Under the pieces are notes generated by a model. It did not search any database. It saw only the letters and a program-made list of their open reading frames with translations, and was not told where the DNA came from. Shown here in pieces: positions 9,608-18,442 of a DNA stretch of 64,000 bases. The translations under genes and the position numbers were made by a program. The DNA lies in the NCBI GenBank assembly GCA_017468085.1, contig JAFUJR010000034.1:1-64000 (forward strand), given 5' to 3'. Numbering within the stretch: position 1 is the stretch's first letter; every line of letters starts with the position of its first letter. This DNA is from Clostridia bacterium (lineage in GTDB: Bacteria; Bacillota; Clostridia; Christensenellales; Borkfalkiaceae).

Positions 9608-11725
9608 ATGGAAAAATTTATTTTATCGGCGCAGAGCGCTATCACGATAGATTTTGAGCGCGGCGAATTGAAAAGCATTATCAACAACGAACGGCAAATG
9701 ACCTGTGGCGGCGCACCGCTGTTCACAGTAAAATTGCGCAAAAAAACGGGTGTGTCCTACGTTGTAAACGCTACGGAATGTACTTTCGTTTCCTTTCAAA
9801 ATAACGTAGCGGCGTATACTTGCGACGTCTTTGACGCGCAGGTGCGTTTTGTCGTACAAGACGAAGCCTTGCGTGCAAAAATCCATATCCAAAATAAAAC
9901 GCAAGACCTTTTGGAATGGACGGAGCTTCTGCCTTTCACCGTTCCTAAAAAACTTAAAGACGAGGAGGGCGGCAGAGGGGAAATTCTCTATCCCTACAAC
10001 GAGGGATGTAGAATTACGAAAATGGCGTTTAGAGAGAGTATGCCTTTCTGCTATGCGGAACCCGAGTATCCAAGCAAGGGTTCTTACGCTATTTTCCCGA
10101 ATATGATATTCGGGCAATTTATCGCTTATTTAGACGACGGCGCGGGTCTGTATTTGGGTATGCACGACAAAGATAGAACGACTAAGCACGTCGATTTTTG
10201 CTATTTTCAAGAGGGGATAAAGGTGCTGATGCGCGCGTTCTGCGACGTAAATTACGGGCAGGATTACGCAATGCCTTTCGACGTCGTGCTTCGTGCGTTT
10301 GACGGAAGTTGGCATTCCGCCGCCGATATTTATTACGATTGGTTTAAAGATAATTTGCCCGTAGGCGTCAAAAAGATAAAGGACAATCCCGATTTGCCCT
10401 CTTGGTATCACGAATATCCGCTCATCGTTGCGTATCCGCTTAGAGGCAAGCACGACACCGACCTTTCCTCCAACGGCTTATACCCGTATATGAACGCAAT
10501 GCCTTATTTGGAAGAAATTGCAAAGGCAACGGATAGCAAGGTGATGGCGCTTTTGATGCATTGGGAGGGTACTGCGCCTTGGGCGCCTCCCTATTATTGG
10601 CCTCCCGTCGGCGGCGCAGACGAGTTTTCTTCGTTCGTGAAAGAACTGCACGCGCGTGATATGCTTGCGGGGCTTTATTGTAGCGGTATGGGTTGGACAC
10701 AACGGAGCAACGTTGACAAAAGCTATCGCTGCGAGGATAAGTATCGCAATTTAAAAATTGCGGATTGCGCTTGCGCCAATTCGGACGGCGAAATAAAGAG
10801 CGTTATTTGCACGGCGCAGAGGGACGGAGTGGACTTATGCCCTGCCTGCGACGGTACGAAACGTATTCTTAAAACGGAATTCGATACCATTTGTCAAAGC
10901 GGTATCGACTATCTGCAAGCGCTCGACCAAAACCACGGCGGTAACTCTTATTTTTGTTACAGCGATAAGCATGATCACGTACCTGCCCCCGGCAAATGGC
11001 AACAAATCGCAACGAACGACCTGCTTTCGTCCATCGATAAAAACGGGGCGGTTTTCGGTTGTGAATCTGCCGCCGCGGAGCCGTTTTTGGGTCAGCTTCT
11101 GTTCAGCGATAACCGCTACGAGCTCAATTATTACCTTGGCGAGCCCATTCCCATGTACGCGTACGTTTATCACGAATACGTAAACAATTTCATGGGCAAC
11201 CAAATCTGCGCAATGCTCGAAAAATCGGAGCATAATTTTACCTACCGTATGGCGTACTCGTTTGCGGCAGGGGATATGCTTACCCTCGTTACCAATGGCT
11301 CGGGCGAGTTCTTATATTCTTGGTGCGACGGTATACTGCCCAAGGAAAAGAACGTAGACAAAAATAGCGCGTTTGCTTTCATTAAAGCGGCAAACGCTTG
11401 GCGGAAAGGCGGGGCAGGGAAATTCTTGCACTACGGAAAAATGATCCCGCCCGTTGCGATCCGTTGTTCGAAAGAAAAAATCCGCGTAGAAGCGAGCGGG
11501 GCGTACTTAACGCTTGATTCCGTGCTTTCTTCTGCGTTTACTTGCGAGGGCAAAAGCGCGCAATTTCTTGTTAATTACAACCAAAAACCCGTTTGCGTAT
11601 CGTTTGATAAAAAATACGACGTCTATACGGACGGAAACTTACAAAACTGCGAACGCGGCGTAAATGAGATAACCGTAGAGCCGTTGTCCGTCGTGATGCT
11701 CGATTTGACAAGCGAGAAAAAGTAA
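9608..11725 (+). CDS. DUF6259-like putative glycoside hydrolase, cytoplasmic
   Basis: I choose ATG 9608 over the upstream in-frame start at 9542, because translation between them reads the intergenic inverted repeat. The product is about 705 residues with no signal peptide, unlike its neighbours. The N-terminal third is beta-rich. The middle reads like a TIM-barrel glycosidase (ALLMHWEGTAPWAPPYYWP, GLYCSGMGWTQ, YLQALDQNHGG). The C-terminus is again beta-rich. This layout fits the DUF6259 family, which is related to retaining glycosidases. Its place among surface carbohydrate-type proteins suggests it acts on an imported glycan. The catalytic residues cannot be assigned with certainty. Confidence 0.55.
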   Translation: MEKFILSAQSAITIDFERGELKSIINNERQMTCGGAPLFTVKLRKKTGVSYVVNATECTFVSFQNNVAAYTCDVFDAQVRFVVQDEALRAKIHIQNKTQDLLEWTELLPFTVPKKLKDEEGGRGEILYPYNEGCRITKMAFRESMPFCYAEPEYPSKGSYAIFPNMIFGQFIAYLDDGAGLYLGMHDKDRTTKHVDFCYFQEGIKVLMRAFCDVNYGQDYAMPFDVVLRAFDGSWHSAADIYYDWFKDNLPVGVKKIKDNPDLPSWYHEYPLIVAYPLRGKHDTDLSSNGLYPYMNAMPYLEEIAKATDSKVMALLMHWEGTAPWAPPYYWPPVGGADEFSSFVKELHARDMLAGLYCSGMGWTQRSNVDKSYRCEDKYRNLKIADCACANSDGEIKSVICTAQRDGVDLCPACDGTKRILKTEFDTICQSGIDYLQALDQNHGGNSYFCYSDKHDHVPAPGKWQQIATNDLLSSIDKNGAVFGCESAAAEPFLGQLLFSDNRYELNYYLGEPIPMYAYVYHEYVNNFMGNQICAMLEKSEHNFTYRMAYSFAAGDMLTLVTNGSGEFLYSWCDGILPKEKNVDKNSAFAFIKAANAWRKGGAGKFLHYGKMIPPVAIRCSKEKIRVEASGAYLTLDSVLSSAFTCEGKSAQFLVNYNQKPVCVSFDKKYDVYTDGNLQNCERGVNEITVEPLSVVMLDLTSEKK

Positions 11726-11746
11726 GGCAATTTTGGAGGGATAAAA

Positions 11747-13510
11747 GTGAAAAACAAAATTTTACGGCGCGTTGCGCTTTTCGTTGCGAGCTGTTGCGTA
11801 TTTTTAACGGCGTGCCAAGGGAATACCCACACGCACGATTTTAGCCAAAAGAATACGCAGTCGCAATATTTAAAAACGGAAGCCACTTGCGTTTCGCCCG
11901 CCTTTTATTATTATAGCTGTCCCTGTGGCGAAACGGGGGAAGAAATCTTTTTTGACGGTAGAAGACTGACGCATGATTTTAGCGCGGAAGTGGCGGCGGA
12001 CGAATACGCCATCGAGCCCGGCAATTGCTTGACGGGCGGATTGTATTATAAATCCTGCGTTTATTGCGGCAAGAAAGGCTACGATTTTACCACCTTCCAT
12101 TCGGGTCCGACGGACAAGCACGACTACACACAGGAAGTGCCCGATGGCGAGTTTATCAAGACGGAAGCGACAAGCGAATCCGTCGCCGTGTACTTTAAAT
12201 CTTGTATTTGCGGCAAAAAAGGAGAAGATACTTTTTCCTTTGGCGAGCCGTTAAGAACGTATACGGACGAGGAAAAGGCTTTGCATACGCCCACCTCTTT
12301 AACCGTTACTTTATACGACAGCGAAAACGCCGTTTACGGCTTTACCTACAACACGCAAAGCCAGCCGTTGCGCCCCGTTATTCAAATTTCCGAGGGCAGT
12401 TCTTTAACGGAAGATTGCAAAGAATATCCCGCAAAGGTGGAAAAAGCAAGCTCGTATACAACAAACGGCGAGGAAATGACCTATTATATCGTAAAAACGA
12501 CAGTGCCTTTGTCAGAAGCGGGGACGTACACTTATCGCGCTTACGATAAATACGTCGATTTCGGCACGGAAGAAGTTACGATTGATATCAAGGACGTTAC
12601 TGCGGACGCGTTCTCTTTCGCGCACGTCAGCGATTCGCAAAACGTACCCAGCTCTGGCGTTGAATTCGGGCGAGTACTTGCCAACGTCGTCGGTAAAAAC
12701 GATTTTATCGTACATACGGGCGACGTAGTGGAAAATTCCAAATACGAATCGGAGTGGTCGGATATGTTGCACGGAAATTTTAGCTATTTATCCAAAATCC
12801 CGATGATGGCGATTTCCGGCAATCACGAAACGACTTACTTAAACGGCTCGTACGAAACGTACAAGCATTTCCATAATAAAATTCCTCAGCAAAAGAGCAC
12901 GCAGCTCGGTTATTTTTACAGTTTCGTATACGGAAACGCCAAATTTATCATGTTGAACACCAACGATTTGACGGACGATCAGTTGCTTCCCGAACAGTAC
13001 GATTGGCTTGTCGGCGAACTGGAAAATAATACTTCAACGTGGACGATTGTTACCATGCACAACCCTATGTATTCCGTGGGTAAGTGGGGCTCTGACCCTG
13101 AACGCAATCAAATCTGTCTTGCGCTCCGTCAGCAGTTGAGCGGCTTGTTTGCGCGTTACGGCGTAGACCTTGTTTTGCAGGGACACGACCATACCGTTTC
13201 CAGAACCCACCCCATCGACGAAGAGGGACGGATAACGCAAGAAACTTGGCAAACGGTAAACGGAATTGAATATTCCGTCGATCCGTCCGGGGTTATTTAC
13301 GTAATGAACGGCCCTGCGGGCGGTACGGAAAATAAGCCTTTCACCACGTACGACAATAGCTATTACGTCTACGCCAAAGAATCGTACGAAAGCTCTTGGG
13401 CGGATATCCAAATCGACGGAAACGCTTTGACGGTTACGGTACAGTACGTTACCGCCTCGGGGGTACGTACTTACGAACAGTGGGGTATTCAAAAGAGCGA
13501 CGTGAAATAA
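11747..13510 (+). CDS. Lipoprotein metallophosphoesterase with N-terminal His/Cys modules
   Basis: GTG start at 11747 behind GGAGGG. Signal peptide with lipobox LTAC (Cys about 23). Residues about 30-170 carry three modules of form H-D-F/Y ... C ... YYxSCxCG; the third has lost the first Cys (EATSES). A linker and beta region follow. From about residue 290 there is a calcineurin-like phosphoesterase: HVSDSQ (Gln where His is usual), GDVVEN, GNHET, MHNPMY and GHDHT, covering the metal ligands of the purple acid phosphatase class. It probably acts outside the membrane on a phosphoester substrate that cannot be deduced. It ends the surface-protein run and is followed by a strong terminator. Confidence 0.8.
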   Translation: MKNKILRRVALFVASCCVFLTACQGNTHTHDFSQKNTQSQYLKTEATCVSPAFYYYSCPCGETGEEIFFDGRRLTHDFSAEVAADEYAIEPGNCLTGGLYYKSCVYCGKKGYDFTTFHSGPTDKHDYTQEVPDGEFIKTEATSESVAVYFKSCICGKKGEDTFSFGEPLRTYTDEEKALHTPTSLTVTLYDSENAVYGFTYNTQSQPLRPVIQISEGSSLTEDCKEYPAKVEKASSYTTNGEEMTYYIVKTTVPLSEAGTYTYRAYDKYVDFGTEEVTIDIKDVTADAFSFAHVSDSQNVPSSGVEFGRVLANVVGKNDFIVHTGDVVENSKYESEWSDMLHGNFSYLSKIPMMAISGNHETTYLNGSYETYKHFHNKIPQQKSTQLGYFYSFVYGNAKFIMLNTNDLTDDQLLPEQYDWLVGELENNTSTWTIVTMHNPMYSVGKWGSDPERNQICLALRQQLSGLFARYGVDLVLQGHDHTVSRTHPIDEEGRITQETWQTVNGIEYSVDPSGVIYVMNGPAGGTENKPFTTYDNSYYVYAKESYESSWADIQIDGNALTVTVQYVTASGVRTYEQWGIQKSDVK

Positions 13511-13520
13511 ACGGATGCAT

Positions 13521-13561
13521 AAAAAGCCCTCGGCAACACGTCGAGAGCTTTTTGCTTTTTT
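13521..13561 (+). terminator. Rho-independent terminator after the surface-protein cluster
   Basis: Stem AAAAAGCCCTCG / CGAGAGCTTTTT, followed by a second T-rich stretch. It closes the run of genes that begins before the window. Confidence 0.85.
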
Positions 13562-13595
13562 GCGGAAGGTCAAAGGAATATTTCCGCAAAAAGAC

Positions 13596-13624
13596 TTGCA
13601 ACCGTTTCAAATATATGTTATACT
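13596..13624 (+). promoter_or_regulatory. SigA promoter of the SGNH-decarboxylase operon
   Basis: TTGCAA (13596-13601), 17-base spacer, TATACT (13619-13624), 35 bases before the SGNH start. Confidence 0.65.
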
Positions 13625-13659
13625 TTATTTTGGGAATAGGGACTGCGTAGGGAGCATTT

Positions 13660-14328
13660 ATGGATATTGAAAAAAACGACGTGCCCGCCAGCAAGCAGGT
13701 GCAAGAAAAAAATTACATCGAAGTCTTTAATAGAGGCGGAACGGTAAACGTGCTTTTCATCGGCAATTCCATTACGCGGCACGAGCCCAAGCCCGAAATC
13801 GGTTGGGAACACGATTGGGGTATGGCGGCAAGCGAAAAGCAAAAGGACTACGTCCACGTCGCGGTCAAATTGCTGGACGAAAAATTCGGTAAAATTAATT
13901 ATTGCATAGCAAACTGCGGCGAGTGGGAACTTCACTACTACGACGACGGCATTTTACAAAGGTGGAAAAAAGCGCGGGATTTCCGCGCGGATATTCTCGT
14001 TATCCGTATAGGTGAAAATATTTACGGCGCAAGGGAGCAATTCGATGCGAATCCCATTGCGCCCCATTATGCAAAGATGGTAGAGTTTTTCTCCGCAAAC
14101 CCCAACGTAAAAGTCGTCGTAACCGATTTATTTTGGACGAGCGAACGGATAGACGGGGCAATTTGTAAGGTCGCGGAGGAAAAGGGATATACCCTCGTCC
14201 GTTTAAACGACCTTGGCGAAAAGGACGAAAATAAGGCGTTAGGCAAGTTTTGGCACGGCGGCGTAGCCGCGCACCCCAACGACGAGGGAATGCGGCAAAT
14301 CGCGGAAAGAATCGTCCAAGCGCTCTAA
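13660..14328 (+). CDS. SGNH/GDSL-type hydrolase
   Basis: 222 residues, ATG behind GGGAG. Block I is FIGNSITRHE (nucleophile Ser about residue 32). The C-terminal block AAHPNDEGM supplies the Asp-His pair of SGNH esterases; RIGENI stands where the GxND block usually lies. There is no signal peptide, so the enzyme is cytoplasmic. It forms a two-gene operon with the decarboxylase 22 bases downstream. Family members deacylate lipids, polysaccharides or small esters; the substrate here is unknown. Confidence 0.75.
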   Translation: MDIEKNDVPASKQVQEKNYIEVFNRGGTVNVLFIGNSITRHEPKPEIGWEHDWGMAASEKQKDYVHVAVKLLDEKFGKINYCIANCGEWELHYYDDGILQRWKKARDFRADILVIRIGENIYGAREQFDANPIAPHYAKMVEFFSANPNVKVVVTDLFWTSERIDGAICKVAEEKGYTLVRLNDLGEKDENKALGKFWHGGVAAHPNDEGMRQIAERIVQAL

Positions 14329-14350
14329 TAATCAGCGGTTAAGGATACGT

Positions 14351-15547
14351 ATGAAAAAGTTGTTAGATTATCTCACCCAAAAAAACAATGAGGATTTGTC
14401 AGAGTTGAACCCGATTTTTCAATCGGAAATCGTAAAAAATGCAAGCGAATTTTACGAGCGGGTAAATACGTCGGCGAAGCGGATGTTCGGTTTTCCCGCC
14501 TACCACGCGCCCATTTCACTCGCCACGCAATACTTGCTTTTATTACACTACACCGCGCCGCTTTCCAACAACTGCGGCGACGTGGACGAGCGCGGCAACT
14601 ACGCGATGGACTCCAAGGAAGTCGAAAAACTTATCGTCAAAATTTTCGCCGATAAATTCGGTATGGGCGACGAGTTTTGGGGCTATATCACAAGCGGCGG
14701 CTCGGAAAGCAATTCTTGCGGTATCGACCTCGCTTTTGCGCAAAATCCGAAAGGGATTTTGTATTATTCCAAGGCGGCGCATTACTCCATACAAAAGCAC
14801 GGTAGATATTACGGCTGTGAAGAGATTCCCGTTACGCACGGAGACGAAATGGATTTAGACGTCTTATTCCAGCGTATTTTGTATAATTATAAACGAAAAG
14901 GGGCGGCGGCAAATCTAATGCTCACACACGGCACGACGCAGTACGGCGCGTGCGACGACGTAGACGCGATTGCGGCGTTTTTAAAGGAAAATAATATTCC
15001 CCATTATATCCATTTGGACGCGGCTCTTTACGGCGGTATCCCCAACAACCAAACGGACGCGCCCATCTTCACGGACGGCAAAGTAAGGGGTATAAATTCC
15101 ATCTCCGTCAGCTTGCATAAATATCTCGGTTTCCCCGCCGTAAAATCCGTTTTTGTAGCCACGCAAAAACCCAACGGGCAAAAGATTTCGTATATCGGTC
15201 AGCACGATACTACCATTTCGGGCTCTCGTTCCGTTTCGGGCTATGCGCTGTATAACCATATTTTAGAACAGTATAACGACCCCGACCCCGATCTATATTC
15301 AAAAAACGTCAAGCTGTTTGAGAGATTATTGACGGAAAAGGGAATTCCTTTCTACCGCGCGCCCAAGGCGAATATTTTCGTTTTAGACGCCCCGTCCGAG
15401 CAGACCTGTCAAAAATTCCAACTCTCTTGCTTTACCGTTGCGGAAGGGGGAGCGGAAAAAAAGAAGGCGCACGTCATCGTATTTCCCAGCCACGAAGAAG
15501 TGCATATCCGCCGTTTAAGCGAATATCTTGCGCAGGATTTAACGTAA
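14351..15547 (+). CDS. hdc: PLP-dependent histidine decarboxylase-like enzyme (group II)
   Basis: 398 residues, close to the roughly 380 of PLP-type bacterial histidine decarboxylases. Visible PLP site: His144 in KAAHYSIQKH (ring stacking), HLDAALYGG with Asp223 (pyridine nitrogen), and Lys257 in VSLHKYLGFP (Schiff base). SGGSESN near 115-121 binds phosphate. Family knowledge: decarboxylates histidine to histamine with CO2 release. Substrate choice within group II decarboxylases cannot be proven by eye. No amino-acid/amine antiporter lies next to it, which is unusual for an acid-resistance decarboxylase. Preceded by an SGNH hydrolase; followed by a terminator shared with the convergent LysR gene. 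Confidence 0.7.
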   Translation: MKKLLDYLTQKNNEDLSELNPIFQSEIVKNASEFYERVNTSAKRMFGFPAYHAPISLATQYLLLLHYTAPLSNNCGDVDERGNYAMDSKEVEKLIVKIFADKFGMGDEFWGYITSGGSESNSCGIDLAFAQNPKGILYYSKAAHYSIQKHGRYYGCEEIPVTHGDEMDLDVLFQRILYNYKRKGAAANLMLTHGTTQYGACDDVDAIAAFLKENNIPHYIHLDAALYGGIPNNQTDAPIFTDGKVRGINSISVSLHKYLGFPAVKSVFVATQKPNGQKISYIGQHDTTISGSRSVSGYALYNHILEQYNDPDPDLYSKNVKLFERLLTEKGIPFYRAPKANIFVLDAPSEQTCQKFQLSCFTVAEGGAEKKKAHVIVFPSHEEVHIRRLSEYLAQDLT

Positions 15548-15552
15548 AATAT

Positions 15553-15580
15553 AAGAGCCCTCAACCGAGGGCTCTTTCTT
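15553..15580. terminator. Terminator between convergent decarboxylase and LysR genes
   Basis: Perfect stem AAGAGCCCTC / GAGGGCTCTT with AACC loop and T-rich tail on the plus strand. The minus-strand tail is also T-rich, so it may serve both genes. Confidence 0.8.
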
Positions 15581-15588
15581 GTGTGATA

Positions 15589-16449
15589 TTAAGTTTCGTC
15601 AAATTTGTTATGTAAGAATTTATCCACCTCATATCCTTGTTTATAGATAAGGTAAGTGGTAACTTTCGGCGCGGAGAAATCCAGCAATTTCACTTCTTCC
15701 AACTCGCCGCTTGACAGTTTTTCTTCCACCAACTTGTAAGGCAGGAAAGAATAGCCGATCCCGTTTTCAAGATAGGGGAAAAGTTTAGAGGAATTGTCTA
15801 CGTCCAAACGGAATACGTGGTTTTTGGGGAAGAGGGAGCGGATAAACACGCCCGCTTCGCTCAAAGTAAAGTCGCACATCAAATAGGGGAGCTTTGCAAG
15901 CTGGGCTTTCGTTACGCCGCTCGGATATTCGTTGCTTCCTTTTTTACAAACGAGCGTTACGCGGTCAACGTCGTACACGTCGCAACAATATCCCACGCGC
16001 TTTAAGGGAATGGCGGAAAACACCATATCAAGCATATTATCCTGCAAGCTCTGGATAAGGTCGAGGGAATGGCCTAACATTACCTTTACCGAGGTAACGG
16101 CGTTGTCTTTTAAGCATTCGTCTACCAATTTTTTTACGTAAACCTCGTAAGTCGCGTTGATTGCGCCAATCGAAAATTTACGGCTGTGGCTGACCAAGGC
16201 GTTCATCTCCTCAATCGAGGTGCTTTGAAGCTCTAAAATACGCTCTGCATACCGCAAGAAAATCTCGCCCGCTTCCGTCAGTTTCACCGTCTTCGAACCG
16301 CGTGTAAAAAGCTTTTTGCCGACTTCCTTTTCCAATTCGCTGATACGGTTGGTTACTGTCGACTGCGCAATAAACAGCTGTTCTGCCGCGAGGGTAAAAT
16401 TCTTTACCTTCGACAAAAATATAAATGTTTTCAGTTCTTCAGTATTCAT
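15589..16449 (-). CDS. LysR family transcriptional regulator
   Basis: 286 residues, the usual LysR length. The N-terminal winged helix-turn-helix is clear (AAEQLFIAQSTVTNRISELE, then LFTRGSKTVKLTEAG), followed by the effector-binding domain. The gene faces the histidine decarboxylase tail to tail and is divergent from the PLP homeostasis gene over a 210-base gap, so its target is not obvious from position. A minus-strand promoter candidate is present at 16494-16523 (TTGCTT, 18 bases, TATAAT). Confidence 0.85.
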   Translation of the reverse strand: MNTEELKTFIFLSKVKNFTLAAEQLFIAQSTVTNRISELEKEVGKKLFTRGSKTVKLTEAGEIFLRYAERILELQSTSIEEMNALVSHSRKFSIGAINATYEVYVKKLVDECLKDNAVTSVKVMLGHSLDLIQSLQDNMLDMVFSAIPLKRVGYCCDVYDVDRVTLVCKKGSNEYPSGVTKAQLAKLPYLMCDFTLSEAGVFIRSLFPKNHVFRLDVDNSSKLFPYLENGIGYSFLPYKLVEEKLSSGELEEVKLLDFSAPKVTTYLIYKQGYEVDKFLHNKFDET

Positions 16450-16493
16450 AGAAAAAATCGATAGCTCCCATTCGTTTTTTGCTTGTTTTTATA

Positions 16494-16523
16494 ATTATAC
16501 CCCCAAACCCACAAAAAAGCAAG
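16494..16523 (-). promoter_or_regulatory. Candidate promoter of the LysR gene
   Basis: On the minus strand TTGCTT (16518-16523), spacer 18, TATAAT (16494-16499). Confidence 0.45.
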
Positions 16524-16599
16524 AGGATTTCAAAAAAAAGTCGATAAAAGTTGGAAAAAATTTTTTTAGGAAATTTTTGGGATATTTTTTTCGGCAATG

Positions 16600-16628
16600 T
16601 TGACAAAGCAAAAATTATGTTGTATAAT
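16600..16628 (+). promoter_or_regulatory. Consensus SigA promoter of yggS
   Basis: Exact TTGACA (16600-16605), exact 17-base spacer, exact TATAAT (16623-16628). It places the start codon at 16660 rather than the ORF-extending codon at 16597, which lies upstream of the -35 element. Confidence 0.9.
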
Positions 16629-16659
16629 AGCAAAAAAACAAAAAACACAGGGGGCAGGT

Positions 16660-17346
16660 ATGCAACGAACGGAAATCGAGGCGCGCGTTCTGGCTATTAA
16701 AGCCGAGCTTGAAAAGGGCAATCCATACGGGGAGAGGGTGCTTCTTGTCGCGGCAACGAAGACGCAAATTCCCGAAAGTATAAACGCGGCAATCGCCGCA
16801 GGCGTGGACGCCGTTGCGGAAAATAAACCGCAGGAATTTCGCGATAAAAACGAGAGCGTGCTGCCTTGTTCCCGCCATTTCATAGGGCATTTGCAAACGA
16901 ATAAAATCAAGTATTTGCTTGGAAAAATCGAACTCTATCATTCCTGCGACAGGGAAGAACTCGCCGCCGAACTCGCCCGTCAATCGACGGCAAAGGGTTT
17001 GATTTCCAACGTACTTATCCAAATCAACGTGGGGGAAGAAAGCGCCAAAGGCGGTTTTTCCTACGAAGACGCCGAGGAGGTTTTTCATCGTCTTTCCGCC
17101 GTGCAAGGCTTAAAAATCAAAGGCTTTATGGCAATGCTGCCCGACAGCGACGACGAGGCGTTGTTGCGCGGCTTGGCGCGTAAAATGCGCCGCTTGTTCG
17201 AATGGGCAAAAGCGCAATCGTCCGACGTAGAATACCTCTCTATGGGCATGAGCGGCGATTATAAGCTGTGCGTGGAAGAGGGAAGTAACGTCGTGCGCTT
17301 GGGTTCTACGATATTCGGACGTCGGGATTACGGCGCAACCGTCTAA
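16660..17346 (+). CDS. yggS: YggS-type pyridoxal phosphate homeostasis protein
   Basis: 228 residues, standard for the YggS/PLPBP family. LLVAATKTQ holds the PLP-binding lysine, HFIGHLQTNK is the family signature, and YLSMGMSGDY with VRLGSTIFG binds phosphate near the C-terminus. The protein is a TIM-barrel PLP carrier that buffers free PLP and affects amino-acid metabolism; it has no known catalytic activity. A perfect tandem duplication of aaccgtctaaac (17337-17360) spans the stop codon. The SDR gene follows 23 bases later. Confidence 0.9.
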   Translation: MQRTEIEARVLAIKAELEKGNPYGERVLLVAATKTQIPESINAAIAAGVDAVAENKPQEFRDKNESVLPCSRHFIGHLQTNKIKYLLGKIELYHSCDREELAAELARQSTAKGLISNVLIQINVGEESAKGGFSYEDAEEVFHRLSAVQGLKIKGFMAMLPDSDDEALLRGLARKMRRLFEWAKAQSSDVEYLSMGMSGDYKLCVEEGSNVVRLGSTIFGRRDYGATV

Positions 17347-17369
17347 ACAACCGTCTAAACGAGGGAAAT

Positions 17370-18254
17370 ATGGAAAAGAACGAAAATCAACAAGATAACG
17401 CAATCAAAGAAGAACCGCTCAACGTAGAAGATTTTCTCGAACCGCAGCCCCAACCTAAAAAGGACGAGGGTTTTGCTTTGATCACGGGCGCAACGGGCGG
17501 CTTGGGCAAGGCGTTCGTCTATGCGCTTGCAAGGCGGGGATATAAACTTCTGCTCACGGGCAGAAGCGCAGAAAAATTGCACGGTTTGCAAGACGAGCTC
17601 GCCAACGTTTTTCCGCAGGTAGAAACGCGCACCTACGCCGCCGATTTATCTAACGGACAATCGCGCGCTCAGCTCATGGAGCAAATTTTAAAGGATGGCG
17701 CAACCTTGTCTTTCCTTGCCAACGTTGCGGGCGCGGATATCCAAAAGGGATTGACGGAATACACGGACGAAAAAATCGCCTTTCAATGCCGAGTCAATTT
17801 CGAGGCGGCTGTCGCGCTCTGCCGTTTCGCAATCGAAAACAAGGCGGAGCGCTTAAAAATAGTCAACGTTTCTTCCGTTTCGGGTATTTATCCTATGCCG
17901 TATTTTGCAATATACAGCGCAACGAAAGGGGCGCTTACTTCCTTTTCCGTCGCCCTGCGCGAAGAAATGCGGAAAAAGGGCGTTTCCGTAACGGCTGTGC
18001 TCCCCGGCGCAATGCCCACGCGCGACGACGTGAAAGAACAAATCAAAGGGCAGGGGCTTTGGGGAAAGCTCGCCGCCAAATCTCCCGAAGCGGTGGCGGA
18101 AATCTCTATCAAAGCCGTTGAGAAAAATAAGCGAAAAATCATCGTGGGCTTTTGGAATAAAATGATGCGCGTTTTCACCGCTTGGCTGCCTGCTTCTTGG
18201 CGCTTGCGTTTTATCGCCAAGCGGTGGAGTAAAATCAGTAAAGACGCTTTTTAG
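17370..18254 (+). CDS. Short-chain dehydrogenase/reductase (SDR)
   Basis: 294 residues. A hydrophilic N-terminal extension of about 30 residues precedes the Rossmann motif TGATGGLGKAF. The catalytic YxxxK lies in YSATKGALTS with Ser in VNVSSVSGIYPM. A C-terminal segment with basic and hydrophobic residues (MMRVFTAWLPASWRLRF) could associate with the membrane, as in some DltE-like or ketone-reducing SDRs. It follows yggS closely and is probably co-transcribed. Substrate unknown. Confidence 0.8.
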   Translation: MEKNENQQDNAIKEEPLNVEDFLEPQPQPKKDEGFALITGATGGLGKAFVYALARRGYKLLLTGRSAEKLHGLQDELANVFPQVETRTYAADLSNGQSRAQLMEQILKDGATLSFLANVAGADIQKGLTEYTDEKIAFQCRVNFEAAVALCRFAIENKAERLKIVNVSSVSGIYPMPYFAIYSATKGALTSFSVALREEMRKKGVSVTAVLPGAMPTRDDVKEQIKGQGLWGKLAAKSPEAVAEISIKAVEKNKRKIIVGFWNKMMRVFTAWLPASWRLRFIAKRWSKISKDAF

Positions 18255-18267
18255 TAAAGGCGGTACA

Positions 18268-18305
18268 AAAGATACTTGCGCGCAATGCGGTGCGTAAGTA
18301 TTTTT
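18268..18305 (+). terminator. Terminator after the SDR gene
   Basis: Stem ATACTTGCGC / GCGTAAGTAT (one mismatch) followed by TTTTT. Confidence 0.7.
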
Positions 18306-18357
18306 ATGTAACCAAATCCCTTTTCTTTGAAAGAAAGAAAAAACGCCGTGTAAATCC

Positions 18358-18386
18358 TTGACAAGCGCAGCTTTTTTCGTTATAAT
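18358..18386 (+). promoter_or_regulatory. Consensus SigA promoter of the citrate-isocitrate operon
   Basis: Exact TTGACA (18358-18363), 17-base spacer, exact TATAAT (18381-18386). It drives three genes up to the terminator at about 23020. Confidence 0.88.
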
Positions 18387-18442
18387 CAATTTATTGCATT
18401 AAAAGACGTTGTTTAATCGAAAAACAAGAATGAGGAAAGAGT

